The notes: a model not told the origin generated them from the letters alone. 64,000 bases of DNA from an uncultured Pelagibacteraceae bacterium (GCA_902623305.1 CACNTB010000001.1:1-64000), one strand, 5' to 3'. Shown: positions 1-10,345, numbered from the stretch's first letter. Numbers and translations are program-made.

Positions 1-13
1 TATTATAATTGGT

Positions 14-946
14 TTATTTTTCATCTATGATTGTGTTTTGTTTAATCTTTTCAAAATATATTCCTGAAAAAATCTCAAGCTGTTGATTTTTTTTTAAAGA
101 AATTCTTTTTTGAAGAATTTTTTCAAAATTTAATTTTTTTTCAATTTCTTCTACATTTACAATTTTAAGAATTAAATAATTATTATTTAATTTTATAAAA
201 GAGGTAATCTCATCCTTTTTTAAATTTTTCAATTTTTCAAAGATTTGTTTCGTTAAAGTTTTTTCATCAATCCAACCAATTATACCACCAGTTTTAGCTG
301 ATTTAGAAATACTTAAAATTGAGGCAGTATTTTCAAAACCTATATCTTTAATACTTTTAAGTATTTTTTGTTTTTCACTTTCAATATTTTTTTTATTATC
401 AAATTTAACTAAAATTTCTGACAAAAGCAGCTTTCTATCTTTTCTTAAATTTTTTATTTGATCTTTAAGTTCTTTTTTAATTATATTTGTATCTATCTTT
501 AATTGATTACCATATTTTTGCATAATTAGAGTATTCCAATAAGTCTCGATTTTAATCTTTTGAAGGATCCACTCATATTCCAATTTAGAGTCCTTAAGAT
601 AATTTTTTATTTGTTGCTCGTTTTTTAATCCATTTTTAATAAAAAGATCATTAATAATATCTGCTAAAATATCTTCATTTTCATTAATTTCCAAATCATA
701 ATATTTTGACAATTCAATCAATTTTATTTTTTCTCTAATAATTGATTTTGTGGCTAAATTTTTTCTTTCATTCCTGTTAATTTTTTTGAGAGATGGATTT
801 AGGGCTAAAAGATATCTTTCTTCTTTTTCAATATCATAGTTTGTAATGATTTTATTATTTACTTTATATTTGATAAAGAAATCATCTGATAATAGAATAT
901 TTGAGAATACAGTCAAAAATAAAATTAAAGTAAAAAAAATTTTCAT
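14..946 (-). CDS. surA: SurA-like periplasmic peptidyl-prolyl isomerase/chaperone
   Basis: 310 residues. A hydrophobic signal peptide covers about residues 1-20, followed by a helical SurA N-terminal region. A single parvulin-like domain lies at about 174-264, recognisable by the GGIIGW motif at 220-225 (parvulins have GG-x-x-GW). E. coli SurA has two parvulin domains, so this is a shortened form, as is common in alphaproteobacteria. The family helps outer-membrane proteins, LptD among them, fold in the periplasm. It is the fourth gene of the lptF-lptG-lptD-surA operon, starting 8 nt after lptD. Only 13 nt follow its stop before the window edge, so I cannot see whether pdxA/ksgA come next as in related genomes. 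Confidence 0.85.
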   Translation of the reverse strand: MKIFFTLILFLTVFSNILLSDDFFIKYKVNNKIITNYDIEKEERYLLALNPSLKKINRNERKNLATKSIIREKIKLIELSKYYDLEINENEDILADIINDLFIKNGLKNEQQIKNYLKDSKLEYEWILQKIKIETYWNTLIMQKYGNQLKIDTNIIKKELKDQIKNLRKDRKLLLSEILVKFDNKKNIESEKQKILKSIKDIGFENTASILSISKSAKTGGIIGWIDEKTLTKQIFEKLKNLKKDEITSFIKLNNNYLILKIVNVEEIEKKLNFEKILQKRISLKKNQQLEIFSGIYFEKIKQNTIIDEK

Positions 947-954
947 TCAAATTA

Positions 955-3543
955 TTACAGAGATGTTAATGCACTTGTTTCTGAAAAAGGAATAATTGTT
1001 AAAGTAAACTCTAATTTTTTCTCGGGATTTATATCCTTGTCATAATAAAAATCTTTACTAAATTTTATTGATGCTTCTAGACAGTCATTAAAATATGAAT
1101 AATAAATGTTATAAAATTCTGTTGCATTTGTTATTTTGTCTTTTTTAACGTCAAATCCAATTAATCCATTATTACTTAAGGTAATTTCTGTTGTATTTGA
1201 AATATGCTTCTCTTTTTTTGCTAAACGGTTATCATTTGAGAATTCAAATTTTGTTATGAAATTATTTACTTTAAATTCACTGCTTAGTAAATTTTGGTTT
1301 AATTTATCTAAATTGTTATCAACGGCAAAATCGTATTTTACATTGAAATTACTACTTGGCTCTATATTTACTTTACCAAATATATCTGAGTTTTTTTGAC
1401 CTATGCTGCTCACTTCTGGAAGGTCCAAATTTTCCTCTATTCTGATTACAGAAGCTAGACTTAATCCAAACACTTCGTTTAAATTGTTTTTATTTAACTT
1501 TTTATAGTCAAATCCAATTGTTGAAGATAGACCACCTTCAATAGTGTCATCAACTCCCAATCTATTTAGGGAATAAATATTATCTATATTTATTGTTTTA
1601 TTTTCATTAACTATATTCTTAGATTTATTCGGACTATACATCAAATTCATTTTTGGTATTAAATTGAATTCATAATCATTATTTTCTTTAGTTAAAGGAT
1701 ATTCATTGTTAAATCTTACTACACCAAAAAAAGATTGACTAAAATCATTTTTAAATTTGTCAGAATTATTTCCATCACTGTTTACATTTTTGAAAAATGT
1801 TTCAAAATTATTTTTCAAACCTATTTGGTTAATATTCTCGTGAGTTGAAATTAAAATATCATTTGTAATTATTCCTTCATAAACATTTGTATTATATTTT
1901 TTTTGATGTCCAAATGAGGTAAAATTAATACTTTCAATTAATTTATTTTGATAATCAAAGTTATTACTTATAGAATAATTTGGATAGATAAACTCATACC
2001 TATCTGATTTGGGTTTAGATAAATTTTCATAAACCTCTAAGGAGACATCAAAATTAGAATTATTTTTTGATCCATATATTGATAAATATGAATTTAATAG
2101 ACCTGTGTCTTCAATTAGCTCTGAATTAAAATCATGAAGTTTTAAATAACTATCATTTGAGACTTTTTCAAAATTTGAAATTATTCTAATATCTTTCAAG
2201 TTACTAATTTCTGGATAAAAATTTGAATTTGCAAAAAAATGTGATTTAGTCTCTTTTCTAGAGTCAAAGAAATTTGCAAAGTTAAAACTAAAATCAAAAA
2301 TGTGATCACTATTTTTATTTTTTTGTCTATATTCATTTTGTAAAACTACTTTATCATCAGCATATAATTTTGGAGATAAGGTAAAATCTTTATTATCTGA
2401 GATTACAAAATAGTATGGAATCGTTATTGAGCCTCCTAAGTTTTTAGTATCGCTTATGTATGGGTTTAAAAAACCAGATTGCCTTTTTACTGTTGGATCA
2501 GGATGTGAAAAATTAGGTAAATAAATTACAGGAACATCATAGATTTTTAATAATGCATTTTTATAGGCTATCATTTTTGTATCACTATTATGTTCAATTT
2601 TATCTGCATAAATTGTCCAAGGTGGACAGTCATCATTTTTTTTACATGTTGTAAAAACTCCTTTTTCAACTGATGAGATATTATTGTGCTTTTTTAATGA
2701 TTTTGCTTTTAATCTAGGATCATTATCGGGATTACCAAAAAATGATTTATTAAAGTTTATCTCTAAATCTTTTCCTATAATTTTATTATTTTTTAAATCC
2801 ACCATTCCATTTTCAATGATAAATTCATTTTGATCTTGATCATAAAATTTGATTTTAGATCCTTTAAATTTTTTTGGAGTAATTTCCAAATTAAATTTTT
2901 CAATCTTTACAGTGTTTCCTTCCTTATCTTTAATAGTAACTTCATTTTTTGAACTGATAGTGTTTTCTGTTTTTAAAAACTTAAAATTAGTAGTTTTGAT
3001 GTTATAGTTTTTTGAAATATTTATATCTGCAGGAACAGGTGAAAAAACAAATTTTTTTTGTTTATTAAGAGTAATTTGTTCTGTATTAATTTCTAGTTTA
3101 TTTTTTTTATCTATATATCTAATATTATTACTTAAGATAAATATCTTATCATTTTGATTATAAGTAACTTTTTCTCCTTCAACTGTTGTATCATTTATTT
3201 TATCTTCATATTTGACGTCATCTAATAACTCTAATACCTGATCATTTTCATTGTAAACAATTTTCTTACTTTTAATATTTATATTATTTATTTTATCTTC
3301 TAAGTTAATATTATCAGATAATTCTAAAATTTTAGTATCACGATTGTAACTTAATTTATCTGCATAAATTATGATATTGTTGTTAATAATTATTTTGATA
3401 TTATTTTCACCAACAATATTTTTTCCCGAATTTAAAATTTTGATATTATCAGCCTCATAAGAAAATGTTTCAATTGCAAAACTTTTAAAAGAAACAAAAA
3501 AAGCAAATAAAAATAATATATATAGAAATAATTTATTTTTCAT
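955..3543 (-). CDS. lptD: LPS-assembly outer-membrane protein LptD
   Basis: 862 residues. A signal peptide covers about 1-23. A long OstA/LptA-like N-terminal domain follows (about 25-290), then the OstA C-terminal beta-barrel region. The family inserts LPS into the outer leaflet of the outer membrane as the end point of the Lpt bridge. Three tandem OstA-type segments with a 31-residue period begin near residues 60, 91 and 122, each pairing an alternating beta strand with a Y-N-x-N/D-D turn. Cysteines at 300 and 306 and one near the C-terminus might form the disulfides LptD needs; the E. coli four-Cys pattern is not reproduced exactly. It overlaps lptG by 11 nt and precedes surA. The Lpt operon context makes the call firm. 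Confidence 0.9.
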   Translation of the reverse strand: MKNKLFLYILFLFAFFVSFKSFAIETFSYEADNIKILNSGKNIVGENNIKIIINNNIIIYADKLSYNRDTKILELSDNINLEDKINNINIKSKKIVYNENDQVLELLDDVKYEDKINDTTVEGEKVTYNQNDKIFILSNNIRYIDKKNKLEINTEQITLNKQKKFVFSPVPADINISKNYNIKTTNFKFLKTENTISSKNEVTIKDKEGNTVKIEKFNLEITPKKFKGSKIKFYDQDQNEFIIENGMVDLKNNKIIGKDLEINFNKSFFGNPDNDPRLKAKSLKKHNNISSVEKGVFTTCKKNDDCPPWTIYADKIEHNSDTKMIAYKNALLKIYDVPVIYLPNFSHPDPTVKRQSGFLNPYISDTKNLGGSITIPYYFVISDNKDFTLSPKLYADDKVVLQNEYRQKNKNSDHIFDFSFNFANFFDSRKETKSHFFANSNFYPEISNLKDIRIISNFEKVSNDSYLKLHDFNSELIEDTGLLNSYLSIYGSKNNSNFDVSLEVYENLSKPKSDRYEFIYPNYSISNNFDYQNKLIESINFTSFGHQKKYNTNVYEGIITNDILISTHENINQIGLKNNFETFFKNVNSDGNNSDKFKNDFSQSFFGVVRFNNEYPLTKENNDYEFNLIPKMNLMYSPNKSKNIVNENKTINIDNIYSLNRLGVDDTIEGGLSSTIGFDYKKLNKNNLNEVFGLSLASVIRIEENLDLPEVSSIGQKNSDIFGKVNIEPSSNFNVKYDFAVDNNLDKLNQNLLSSEFKVNNFITKFEFSNDNRLAKKEKHISNTTEITLSNNGLIGFDVKKDKITNATEFYNIYYSYFNDCLEASIKFSKDFYYDKDINPEKKLEFTLTIIPFSETSALTSL

Positions 3544-4612
3544 TTATTCTAACCAATCCTATACAAACTATTATAAGTAACAGTAGATGTGGTGTCCATA
3601 TTGATAGCTCAATTGGAAGCCTTTGATTTTTTGCTAATAAATCTGCAAAATGATTTATATAGAAAACAAGCGCAGATAAGAAAATACCAACTAAAATATA
3701 AAAAAATTTGGATTTATTGCTTTTAATATTTAACATGATTACAATTGCCAAAACTGACATGATAGTTAAATAAAAGGGATATGAATAAAGTTTTTGAAGA
3801 TGAATATTTATTTCATCTACAGAATATCCAACTGCATCATAATCATCTTTTAATTTTAGTAGCTCCCAAATTGTCAAAGACTCAAGGTTTGAAAATAGGC
3901 TATTTATCTTATTATAATTAAAATTACTTCTAATTAGCAAATTTTCATTTATTTCTTTTGTACTTTTATCATCTATAATTTTACCTCTACTAATTATCCA
4001 TGTGTTATTTTTAATGTCTATTTCATCAGCATAGATATATTTAATTAAATTATATTCGGCGTCGAAGTTAGCAATAGTAACATTTTTAAGTAAGTTAGTT
4101 TCAATGCTATCTGCATTCACAATATTAATATTGTCATCAATCTTATCTCTTATCCATAAACCATTTTCTGTTATTACTGCTAAATATTTGTCATCACTTG
4201 CATAATCACTTTTAAGATCTAAATATGTAAATTTTAATTTTGATGAAAAGTTATAAAAAACAATAATTATTAACATTGATAAAATGAATGATATTAAACT
4301 GAATAATCTAATTAATTTTAGATAATCAAAGCCGAAACTTTTAAATATGAACAATTCATTACTTTCTATAAGTTTTAAAATAAAAAATTGTGAGGCAATT
4401 AAAAAAATAAACGGAAAAATATTAAATAAAATAGATGGGGCATTTAAAAAATTTAATAAAATAGGAAACAAGACAGAAATTTTTAAATCTTTAAAATAAT
4501 TTATTTCCTCAAATATATTTAGCAGCAAAACTAATAAAAAAAATATTCCTGTTATTGTTATTAAACTTTTTATATAAGATTTAATTAAATATGATTTGTA
4601 TATTTTTATCAT
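3533..4612 (-). CDS. lptG: LPS export ABC permease LptG
   Basis: 359 residues of the YjgP/YjgQ family. Hydrophobic segments near residues 13-33, 50-75 and 100-122 precede a polar periplasmic beta-rich domain (about 125-270), and three more membrane segments follow near the C-terminus. With LptF it forms the inner-membrane permease that lifts LPS out of the membrane using the LptB ATPase, which is not in this window. It overlaps lptF by 4 nt (ATGA type) and lptD by 11 nt, so the three are very likely translationally coupled. Assignment as LptG rather than LptF rests on its second place in the operon, the usual alphaproteobacterial order, and on the LptG-like domain pattern. Confidence 0.85.
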   Translation of the reverse strand: MIKIYKSYLIKSYIKSLITITGIFFLLVLLLNIFEEINYFKDLKISVLFPILLNFLNAPSILFNIFPFIFLIASQFFILKLIESNELFIFKSFGFDYLKLIRLFSLISFILSMLIIIVFYNFSSKLKFTYLDLKSDYASDDKYLAVITENGLWIRDKIDDNINIVNADSIETNLLKNVTIANFDAEYNLIKYIYADEIDIKNNTWIISRGKIIDDKSTKEINENLLIRSNFNYNKINSLFSNLESLTIWELLKLKDDYDAVGYSVDEINIHLQKLYSYPFYLTIMSVLAIVIMLNIKSNKSKFFYILVGIFLSALVFYINHFADLLAKNQRLPIELSIWTPHLLLLIIVCIGLVRINEK

Positions 4613-5751
4613 TTAATTCGTCTTCGATAATTGATTAAAAAGATTAAAGTTAAATAAGAAATGAAAAATAAAATTATAGGAAAAAAAAATAAAAATTTGT
4701 CTAAAAGGAAATTTATTCCAATATATTTTATTGAAATTTCAGAAGAGAAAATTAAGATAAAACCAAATATAAAAATTGATAATTTATATTTATTATAGTG
4801 AATATTTTCTTTAGAAGTGAATATGAGCAATGAAGCAATCAAACATATTAATGGAATATACATTGGTAGATATATTCTTTTATATAATTCTTGAGAAACA
4901 TTTTTATTAGAGTCTTTTTGACAATTAAATTTAAACAAGTTTCTGTCAATTATTTTTAAAAAATTTAAGTTTCTAAAACATTCTAAAAGACGGATCGTAG
5001 ATATTTCTTGGATTTTAGGTATAGTTGTTGTTTTTGTCTCATAATTAGATAAGTTGAATTTAAAGGTTTCAAAGTTAAAATATGTAATTTCATCATTATC
5101 ATTGTAATTGATTATTTTACCGTCTTTTAATTTAAAAATATTTTTATTATTTTCTTTTACTAATTTACCTTCTTTTGCCAATATTAATTTAGATTTCTTA
5201 GATCCTTTTTTTTGTTCTTTAATTAAAAGATTTTTCATTATTAATTGTTTGTTTGATCTTTCTTCTACGAAGATTGTCAAGTTTGCAACGGTGTCTACAA
5301 ATTTTTTACCCTGTATAAGAGAAGGAAAAAAATCAATTTTTGAGTCTCTTATAAACGATCGAGCCCTATCTTGTGTGTGTGGTGTTACGTAAGTTGTAAA
5401 TAAAATTAAAAGAGTAAATAAGATAACAGAAAATTTTATAATGTTATTTATAAAATCTGATTTTTTAATACCATTCAACCAAAATATAATTAATTCATTT
5501 TTATCCTCATATTTTAAAAGACTATAAAAAATTGATATAAACAATACTATTATGAATAATCTTGAAATTATTTTAGGTAGGGATAACAGAGTATAAGAAA
5601 AATAAACTTTTAAACCATGCCCATCTTCAGATATAAAATCTAAAAAATTTACCGCTTGAATAATCCAAACAATTAAAGCTAGAGATACCAATAAGACTAT
5701 AAAATTTTTTAATATGTCGCTAAGCAGTTTTCTATATATTAATTTTTTCAT
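4609..5751 (-). CDS. lptF: LPS export ABC permease LptF
   Basis: 380 residues of the YjgP/YjgQ family, with two groups of three membrane spans flanking a periplasmic beta-jellyroll domain of roughly 130-290. It is the partner of LptG in the LptB2FG complex that extracts LPS from the inner membrane. It is the first gene of the leftward lptF-lptG-lptD-surA operon, and its ATG lies 59 nt from the ATG of the divergent pepA. The middle domain carries an insertion with a K/E-rich stretch (about 180-210) and an extra loop with a Cys pair around residues 260-280 that I do not see in LptG. Family assignment is clear; the F versus G label is from gene order. Confidence 0.85.
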   Translation of the reverse strand: MKKLIYRKLLSDILKNFIVLLVSLALIVWIIQAVNFLDFISEDGHGLKVYFSYTLLSLPKIISRLFIIVLFISIFYSLLKYEDKNELIIFWLNGIKKSDFINNIIKFSVILFTLLILFTTYVTPHTQDRARSFIRDSKIDFFPSLIQGKKFVDTVANLTIFVEERSNKQLIMKNLLIKEQKKGSKKSKLILAKEGKLVKENNKNIFKLKDGKIINYNDNDEITYFNFETFKFNLSNYETKTTTIPKIQEISTIRLLECFRNLNFLKIIDRNLFKFNCQKDSNKNVSQELYKRIYLPMYIPLICLIASLLIFTSKENIHYNKYKLSIFIFGFILIFSSEISIKYIGINFLLDKFLFFFPIILFFISYLTLIFLINYRRRIK

Positions 5752-5783
5752 TGAAATTAAATAATTTTAACTTTATATACCAC

Positions 5784-5800
5784 TACACTTTTAGAGTGTA
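5784..5800. promoter_or_regulatory. Inverted repeat between lptF and pepA
   Basis: A perfect 6-bp inverted repeat, TACACT-N5-AGTGTA, lies in the 59-nt divergent space between lptF and pepA. Ten nt separate it from the pepA ATG. It could be an operator for a dimeric regulator or a small hairpin in the pepA leader. The arms are short, so chance is possible in AT-rich DNA, though the GC content of the arms is above background. No T-tract follows it on either strand that would make it a terminator. Confidence 0.35.
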
Positions 5801-5810
5801 TTTAAAAATT

Positions 5811-7265
5811 ATGTCTATTCAAATAAATTATAAAATAAATCCTAAGAACATATCACAAAGAAATCTCATTTTATTCTCTAATGAGAAATTTGACCTTAAA
5901 CCTTTAAAAAAACATATGTCCAGCTCAGATTATAACTTTGTATCTGATCTGATTAAAACTAAAAACCTAAAGCAAAAAATTTTAATTTTTGATCTAAGTT
6001 CAAGAAAAAAGATTATATTAATAGCTTTAAAGCAAAATATTTCATATTCCTCTGTTGAGAAGCTTGGTGCAAAATTTTATGATCTTTTTAAAGATTTAAA
6101 ACAAACTCAATATATTTTAGATTCAGACAGTGAAACAAGTAAATTAAAAAATTTAACGGGGTATTTTCTTCATGGTTTAAAATTAAAATCATATATTTTT
6201 GATAAATATAAGAGTAAAAAAAATAGAAAAAATATATCTATTATAGTAAGTGGAAAAAACAAACCATCAGTTAAAGATCAAATTAGATTTAAGGCAATAG
6301 AGGATGGAACTTTTTATACAAGAGATTTAGTATCTGAACCTGGAAATATTTTGCATCCTGATGAATATGCAAAAAGATTAAAATCATTAAGTAAAGATGG
6401 ATTAAAGATTACTGTTTATGATGAAAAAAAATTAAAAAAAATGGGCATGAATACTTTACTTGGAGTAGGACAAGGTAGCGTAAGAGGTTCTTACTTAGTC
6501 ACGATGGAGTGGAGTGGATTAAAAGATAAATCAAAACCTTTAGCGTTTGTAGGAAAAGGAGTTTGTTTTGATACAGGTGGAATTTCTTTAAAGCCAGCAA
6601 AATTTATGGAAGACATGACATATGATATGGCAGGTTCAGCTGTGGTAGTTGGATTAATGAAAAGTTTAGCTATAAGAAAAGCAAAAGTTAATGCAGTTGG
6701 AGTGGTTGGATTAGTTGAAAATATGCCTGGTGGAAATGCACAAAGACCAGGAGATATAGTTAAGTCTTACAGTGGAAAGACAGTAGAAATTTTAAATACA
6801 GATGCTGAAGGAAGATTAGTGCTTGCTGATGCACTAACATATACAGAAAAAAAATTTAATCCAAAGTTTATAGTGGATTTAGCAACCTTAACAGGAGCTA
6901 TTATTGTTTCTCTTGGTTCTGAATATGCTGGTTTATTTTCTAATGATGACAAATTATCCAAGCAATTAATTCATGCTGGTGAAAATGTAGAGGAAAAAGT
7001 ATGGAGAATGCCTTTAAATAAAAATTTTGATAAATTAATAGATTCAAAAAATGCGGATATGCAAAATATTAATTATGTTGGTGGCGCAGGATCTACAACT
7101 GCTGCACAATTTTTACAAAGATTTATATTAAATAAAACACCTTGGGCGCATTTAGATATTGCAGGTATGGCATTTTCTAAGTACGGAGGAGCATTGAATT
7201 CAGGAGGTGCTACTGGTTATGGTGTAAGATTATTAAACAAACTAATAGAAGATAAATATGAGTAA
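5811..7265 (+). CDS. pepA: Leucyl aminopeptidase (M17 family)
   Basis: 484 residues from the ATG at 5811. A TTG 60 nt upstream (5751) is also in frame but would overlap the lptF start codon and adds residues unlike the family, so I reject it. The C-terminal M17 catalytic domain has the signature NTDAEGRL at about residue 329. The metal/active-site segment [17 protein letters not shown] and the D-M-A-G-S/A helix are also present. M17 enzymes are hexameric two-metal (Zn/Mn) exopeptidases that release N-terminal residues in cytosolic peptide turnover. ndk starts 8 nt before this gene's stop, suggesting co-transcription. Confidence 0.93.
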   Translation: MSIQINYKINPKNISQRNLILFSNEKFDLKPLKKHMSSSDYNFVSDLIKTKNLKQKILIFDLSSRKKIILIALKQNISYSSVEKLGAKFYDLFKDLKQTQYILDSDSETSKLKNLTGYFLHGLKLKSYIFDKYKSKKNRKNISIIVSGKNKPSVKDQIRFKAIEDGTFYTRDLVSEPGNILHPDEYAKRLKSLSKDGLKITVYDEKKLKKMGMNTLLGVGQGSVRGSYLVTMEWSGLKDKSKPLAFVGKGVCFDTGGISLKPAKFMEDMTYDMAGSAVVVGLMKSLAIRKAKVNAVGVVGLVENMPGGNAQRPGDIVKSYSGKTVEILNTDAEGRLVLADALTYTEKKFNPKFIVDLATLTGAIIVSLGSEYAGLFSNDDKLSKQLIHAGENVEEKVWRMPLNKNFDKLIDSKNADMQNINYVGGAGSTTAAQFLQRFILNKTPWAHLDIAGMAFSKYGGALNSGGATGYGVRLLNKLIEDKYE

Positions 7266-7668
7266 AATAGAAAAAACTTTGTCAATAATTAAACCAGATG
7301 CTGTTGAAAGAAACTTGGAAAATGAAATAAAAGAAATTTTTAAAAGTAATGGGTTTTCAATTTTAAAAGAAAAAAAAATTCAAATTGAAAAATCTGAAGC
7401 AGAAAAATTTTATAAAGTTCATGAAACAAAGCCATTTTATAACGATCTATGTGATTATCTTTCATCTGGTCCGATTGTTGTTATGATTCTTGAAAAAGAA
7501 AACGCAGTTTTAGGAAATAGAGAATTAATGGGAGCAACAAACCCAAAAGACGCGGAAGAAGGCACAATTAGAAAAAAATATGGAATTTCAATAGATAAAA
7601 ACTCAGTCCATGGATCAGATAGCATTGAAAATGCTAAAATAGAAATAGATTTTTTCTTTAAAGATTAA
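7258..7668 (+). CDS. ndk: Nucleoside diphosphate kinase
   Basis: 136 residues, close to the usual 140-150. The N-terminal K-x-L-x-I-I-K-P-D motif and the phosphate-accepting histidine (H118 in NSVHGSDS) are present. The enzyme moves the gamma phosphate of ATP onto NDPs/dNDPs through that phosphohistidine. It starts inside the last codons of pepA and converges with purN, overlapping that gene's end by 11 nt. The N-terminus is acidic/lysine-rich as expected for this AT-rich genome and no key residue is missing. Confidence 0.95.
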   Translation: MSKIEKTLSIIKPDAVERNLENEIKEIFKSNGFSILKEKKIQIEKSEAEKFYKVHETKPFYNDLCDYLSSGPIVVMILEKENAVLGNRELMGATNPKDAEEGTIRKKYGISIDKNSVHGSDSIENAKIEIDFFFKD

Positions 7669-8239
7669 ATGTTTTTAATATAGCTTTTGGGTAGAGCTTA
7701 TGTTCTTGAAATAAAATTTTTTTAGCAAGCGAAGCTTCAGTTTCATGTCTTGAAATCTTGACCTTCTTTTGTAAAATAATTTTCCCTGAGTCTAATCTAG
7801 CATTTACAAAATGCACAGTGCATCCCGAGTATTTTTCTTTATTATTTAATGCTCTTTTGTGAGTATTTAATCCTTTATATTTGGGCAATAAAGAAGGATG
7901 TATATTTAAAATATTCCCAGGAAATTTTTCAATAAAATTTTTTGATAAAATTTTCATAAATCCAGCAAGACAAATCATTTCAATATTATTTATTTTTAAA
8001 ATAGATAATAATTTTTCTTCACTTAAATTTTTATTTTTATAATTTAATATTTTTTTTTTAATTTTAAATATCTTAGCGTAATTTAAACCTTTTGCTTTAG
8101 AGTTATTTGAAATAATTAAGTTAATTGAAATAGGAGATTTTTTAGTTTTAGAAAATTTAATTAAAGATTTTAAATTACTACCTGTACCTGAAATAAATAC
8201 AGCTGTTCTTACTCTATTGTATCCAGTTGATAGAGCCAT
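7658..8239 (-). CDS. purN: Phosphoribosylglycinamide formyltransferase (GAR transformylase)
   Basis: About 193 residues from the ATG at 8239. The reading frame is open further upstream to 8284, but the extra residues lie inside purM and do not resemble PurN. Motifs are SGTGSN near the N-terminus, the catalytic NIHPSLLP segment (Asn and His) and the C-terminal LDSGKI Asp. The enzyme formylates GAR with 10-formyl-THF, the third step of purine synthesis. It overlaps the end of purM by 26 nt, the usual coupled purM-purN arrangement, and converges on ndk. Confidence 0.92.
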   Translation of the reverse strand: MALSTGYNRVRTAVFISGTGSNLKSLIKFSKTKKSPISINLIISNNSKAKGLNYAKIFKIKKKILNYKNKNLSEEKLLSILKINNIEMICLAGFMKILSKNFIEKFPGNILNIHPSLLPKYKGLNTHKRALNNKEKYSGCTVHFVNARLDSGKIILQKKVKISRHETEASLAKKILFQEHKLYPKAILKTFNL

Positions 8240-9245
8240 TAAGTTTAACTTTATTTTTGCCTTCAGAAATTTTTCCAATAACATATGGTTTATATTTTTT
8301 TGAAAAAAAATTATTTATTTTTTTTAGATTTTTACTTTCAACAATAAGGCAAAAACCAACTCCACAATTAAATGTTTTAAGCATTTCTTTATCTGAAACT
8401 CCATTTTTTTTAAGCCAATTAAATATTTTAGAAGCTTTAATCTTATCTAAACTTATATTTGCGGAAAGTTTATATGGAATAATTCTTTTAATATTGTCAG
8501 ACAACCCTCCACCAGTAATATTTGCACAACCATTAATTAATTTTTTGTTTGTTAATTTCATTATTTCTTGAACATATATTTTTGTTGGTTTTAAGAGCTC
8601 GGATTTTAAAAACTTGCTTTTTTTAATATTTATTTTTTTTTGCTTTATTAAATATCTTACTAGAGAATACCCATTAGAATGTAAACCATTTGAGGGAACT
8701 GCAAGAATCAGATTATTTTTTTTTATTTTATTTTTATTTAAAATATTATTCCTTCCAACAATGCCCACAGCAAAACCAGCAATATCAAATTTCCCTTTCT
8801 CATAAGTATCTGGCATTTCAGCAGTTTCTCCACCAACTAGTTCACAGCCTGATTGGTTACAGCCATAATTAATACCTTTAATTATTGCTTTAAGTTTTTT
8901 TAAATCAATCTTATTTATGGAAATATAATCCAAAAAAAGTAGAGGCTTAGCTCCTTGAACAATTAAGTCATTTACACTCATAGCAACTAGGTCAATGCCA
9001 ATTGTATCAAATTTATTTAAAGTATTAGCAATTTCAATTTTAGTTCCAACACCATCCGTACAGGCTACGATTTTAGGTTGTTTAATGTTATTTGGTATAT
9101 TCGTGATTGAACCAAAACCCCCAATATTAGAAAACTTTTTTTTGCCTCTTTTTTTTGTTGTAACAGTGGAAATGAAATCAACAAACTTATCTGCAGCTCT
9201 GATATTAACTCCACTTTTTTTATAGGTAAATTTTTTTTTATTCAT
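8214..9245 (-). CDS. purM: Phosphoribosylformylglycinamidine cyclo-ligase (AIR synthetase)
   Basis: 343 residues, normal length. The N-terminal segment Y-K-x-S/A-G-V-x-I and the ATP/metal motif TDGVGTK near residue 65 are visible. The GGETAEMP loop near residue 140 and a GGGLSDNI helix near residue 250 complete the pattern. PurM closes the imidazole ring of AIR using ATP. Its start codon is only 11 nt from the start codon of the divergent DUF2066 gene, so any promoter must overlap coding sequence of one or the other gene. purN follows with an overlap. Confidence 0.95.
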   Translation of the reverse strand: MNKKKFTYKKSGVNIRAADKFVDFISTVTTKKRGKKKFSNIGGFGSITNIPNNIKQPKIVACTDGVGTKIEIANTLNKFDTIGIDLVAMSVNDLIVQGAKPLLFLDYISINKIDLKKLKAIIKGINYGCNQSGCELVGGETAEMPDTYEKGKFDIAGFAVGIVGRNNILNKNKIKKNNLILAVPSNGLHSNGYSLVRYLIKQKKINIKKSKFLKSELLKPTKIYVQEIMKLTNKKLINGCANITGGGLSDNIKRIIPYKLSANISLDKIKASKIFNWLKKNGVSDKEMLKTFNCGVGFCLIVESKNLKKINNFFSKKYKPYVIGKISEGKNKVKLNGSINWIQ

Positions 9246-9256
9246 TAATATGTTTT

Positions 9257-10345
9257 ATGAAATTTATTTCTAAACTTTATAAATTTAGGCTTTTATATAA
9301 TTTATTTTTATTTCTTGCTTTATCAAATATTTTCTTTTCCACAGAAAAAAGTCACGCAAATACATTTTCTATAAATGATATTGAAATATCAACACCTTTT
9401 GAAATAAATTTTAACAAAAATGAAATTATAGATGAGGGTTTTGCAAAGGCATTCAATGAACTAATTCTGTCAATTGCTCAAAGCAAGGATCAAGTTAAAT
9501 TAAAAAATACATCAATTAATCAAATAAAGGGAATGATTGAAACTTTCTCTATTATAGAAGAAAAGTTTATAGATGAGATCTATTATCTGACCTTAAACGT
9601 TTCATTTAATAAAAAAAATATATTCGATTTATTAGAAACAAAAAATATATTTCCATCTCTACCTGTAAAAAAAGATTTTTTATTTATTCCCGTCTTTATT
9701 GACCAGAATCAAAATCAAGTTTCAATGTTCTCTGAGAGCAAATTATTTTCTAGTTGGAATTCAAATAATAAAAAACACAGTCTTTTAAATTATATTTTAC
9801 CCACACAAGATCTTGATGACTTTAGTTTGATCAAAAAAAATATTGATAATTTGGAGACTTATAACTTCAAAGAAATAATAAATAAATACAATATAAATGA
9901 TCACATAATTATGATTGTATTTAAAGAAAATAATAAAATAAGAGTATTTAACAAAATTTTTTTTAATCAAAAAAACAATTTAAAAAATTTGAATTATACT
10001 AAAGTTAATTTTGATGATGAAGAAGAAATTTTTAAATTTATTGATAACTTAAAATTAGTTTATGAAGATTTTTGGAAATCACAAAATCAAATTAATACTT
10101 CAGTAAAACTATCTTTAAATATTTCTGTAGATAATTCCGACAATATAAAAATTAATAAATTTGAAAAAATTCTATCTAATATGGATTTGATATATAATTT
10201 TTCAATTTATAAGTTTGATAATCAAAATAATTTTTATAAAGTTGTTTTTAATGGAACACCCGATAAATTTTTAGAGGTCATGAGTTATCAAAATTATAAT
10301 TTTGAAATAAAAAATAAAATTTGGGTTTTAAATGACAAATCTTAA
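9257..10345 (+). CDS. DUF2066 domain exported protein
   Basis: 362 residues of unknown function. An N-terminal hydrophobic signal segment (about residues 10-30) ends in a plausible cleavage site after SHA. The early part (about 40-160) fits the DUF2066 pattern: a sequence starting with D-I-x-V/I-x-x-x-x, then a conserved alternating region. DUF2066 genes are often found between purM and the DnaA-like hdaA in proteobacteria, which is the layout here. The function is not established. It overlaps hdaA by 14 nt, so the two are likely co-transcribed. The gap to the divergent purM is 11 nt, leaving no room for a normal leader. Confidence 0.75.
   Translation: MKFISKLYKFRLLYNLFLFLALSNIFFSTEKSHANTFSINDIEISTPFEINFNKNEIIDEGFAKAFNELILSIAQSKDQVKLKNTSINQIKGMIETFSIIEEKFIDEIYYLTLNVSFNKKNIFDLLETKNIFPSLPVKKDFLFIPVFIDQNQNQVSMFSESKLFSSWNSNNKKHSLLNYILPTQDLDDFSLIKKNIDNLETYNFKEIINKYNINDHIIMIVFKENNKIRVFNKIFFNQKNNLKNLNYTKVNFDDEEEIFKFIDNLKLVYEDFWKSQNQINTSVKLSLNISVDNSDNIKINKFEKILSNMDLIYNFSIYKFDNQNNFYKVVFNGTPDKFLEVMSYQNYNFEIKNKIWVLNDKS

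Noticed and set aside
1136-1399. Open reading frame antisense to lptD
   Set aside because: Low-complexity shadow frame of an AT-rich gene with no recognisable domain; similar antisense frames (for example 8227-8571, 18280-18528, 54444-54950) were dropped for the same reason.
5751-5810. TTG start of pepA upstream of ATG 5811
   Set aside because: It overlaps the lptF start codon and adds residues unlike the M17 family.
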